Shown piece after piece: positions 13,476-13,504 of a stretch of 13,504 nucleotides of DNA (position 1 is the stretch's first letter; every line of letters begins with the position of its first letter). The stretch is from Verrucomicrobiaceae bacterium UBA2429. GTDB taxonomy: Bacteria > Verrucomicrobiota > Verrucomicrobiia > Verrucomicrobiales > Verrucomicrobiaceae. The stretch lies in contig DDQZ01000088.1 in assembly GCA_002343505.1 (NCBI GenBank), forward strand, positions 1 to 13,504, written 5' to 3'. The notes under the pieces were generated by a model. That model was given only the letters and a program-made list of their open reading frames with translations, ran no database searches and was not told the DNA's origin. The position numbers and the translations under genes were made by a program.

Positions 13476-13504
13476 TGGGTGTGGCGGCGGGAGTCAAACC
13501 CGCG
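13476..13504 (-). tRNA. 3' end of a tRNA gene, probably tRNA-His (cut by window edge)
   Basis: On the minus strand a T-arm is seen with stem GCGGG/CCCGC and a 7-base loop TTTGACT. It is followed by a 7-base acceptor strand CGCCACA, a discriminator C and an encoded CCA. The spacing is exactly that of a tRNA 3' end. A discriminator C73 is characteristic of bacterial tRNA-His, where it pairs with an extra G-1; the predicted 5' end would then be GTGTGGCG. The loop has T where C56 is nearly invariant, which is unusual. A tmRNA 3' end has a very similar T-arm (GCGGGTT..ACTCCCGC) and is the main alternative. The anticodon lies outside the window. Confidence 0.6.

Overview
The window looks like a chromosomal segment of a GC-rich Verrucomicrobiota bacterium. 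The strongest reason is a run of five genes whose order and protein features match the Amuc_1102-1101-1100-1099-1098 pilus-associated locus of Akkermansia muciniphila. The 337-residue protein matches Amuc_1100 at its N-terminus (MSxWIxxNK), at a central IRNER-like motif and in its C-terminal GKE...L..HF/SF segment. I compared these from memory, without a database search. Most starts have no clear Shine-Dalgarno sequence. || Layout: (1) 1-1560, minus strand: the start of nuoG and a complete nuoF, overlapping by ATGA; these are the NADH-oxidising subunits of respiratory complex I. (2) 1561-1769: divergent control region with two inverted repeats and weak promoter candidates for both sides. (3) 1770-8790, plus strand: a type IV pilus / type II secretion-like envelope locus. 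It encodes a secreted Amuc_1102-like protein, a PilM-PilN fusion (the domain plan of GspL), an Amuc_1100-like inner-membrane protein (PilO/GspM-like), an Amuc_1099-like protein (PilP/GspC-like, with an EF-hand loop) and a secretin with an N-terminal TPR region. An intrinsic terminator at 8810-8848 closes it. (4) 8864-12113, plus strand: coaE, rho and rnd, each overlapping the next by ATGA. (5) 12140-12397, minus strand: a small two-helix membrane protein, convergent with rnd across a perfect 18-bp palindrome. (6) 12575-13426, plus strand: a YycJ/WalJ-type metallo-beta-lactamase-fold hydrolase. (7) 13476-13504, minus strand: the 3' end of a tRNA, probably tRNA-His, cut by the window edge. || How the genes work together: the locus in block 3 supplies a full cell-envelope alignment chain. 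A cytoplasmic actin-like domain joins to periplasmic PilN/O-like domains, then a PilP/GspC-like connector, then the outer-membrane secretin. No motor ATPase, platform protein PilC, pilin or prepilin peptidase is encoded here, so those must be elsewhere if this is a working pilus or secretion machine. Blocks 1 and 4-7 are housekeeping genes. The least ordinary content is the hybrid pilus/secretion architecture, the calcium-type loop in its connector, and the coupling of rho to coaE and rnd directly behind an intrinsic terminator. I saw no insertion sequences, CRISPR arrays, rRNA or prophage genes.
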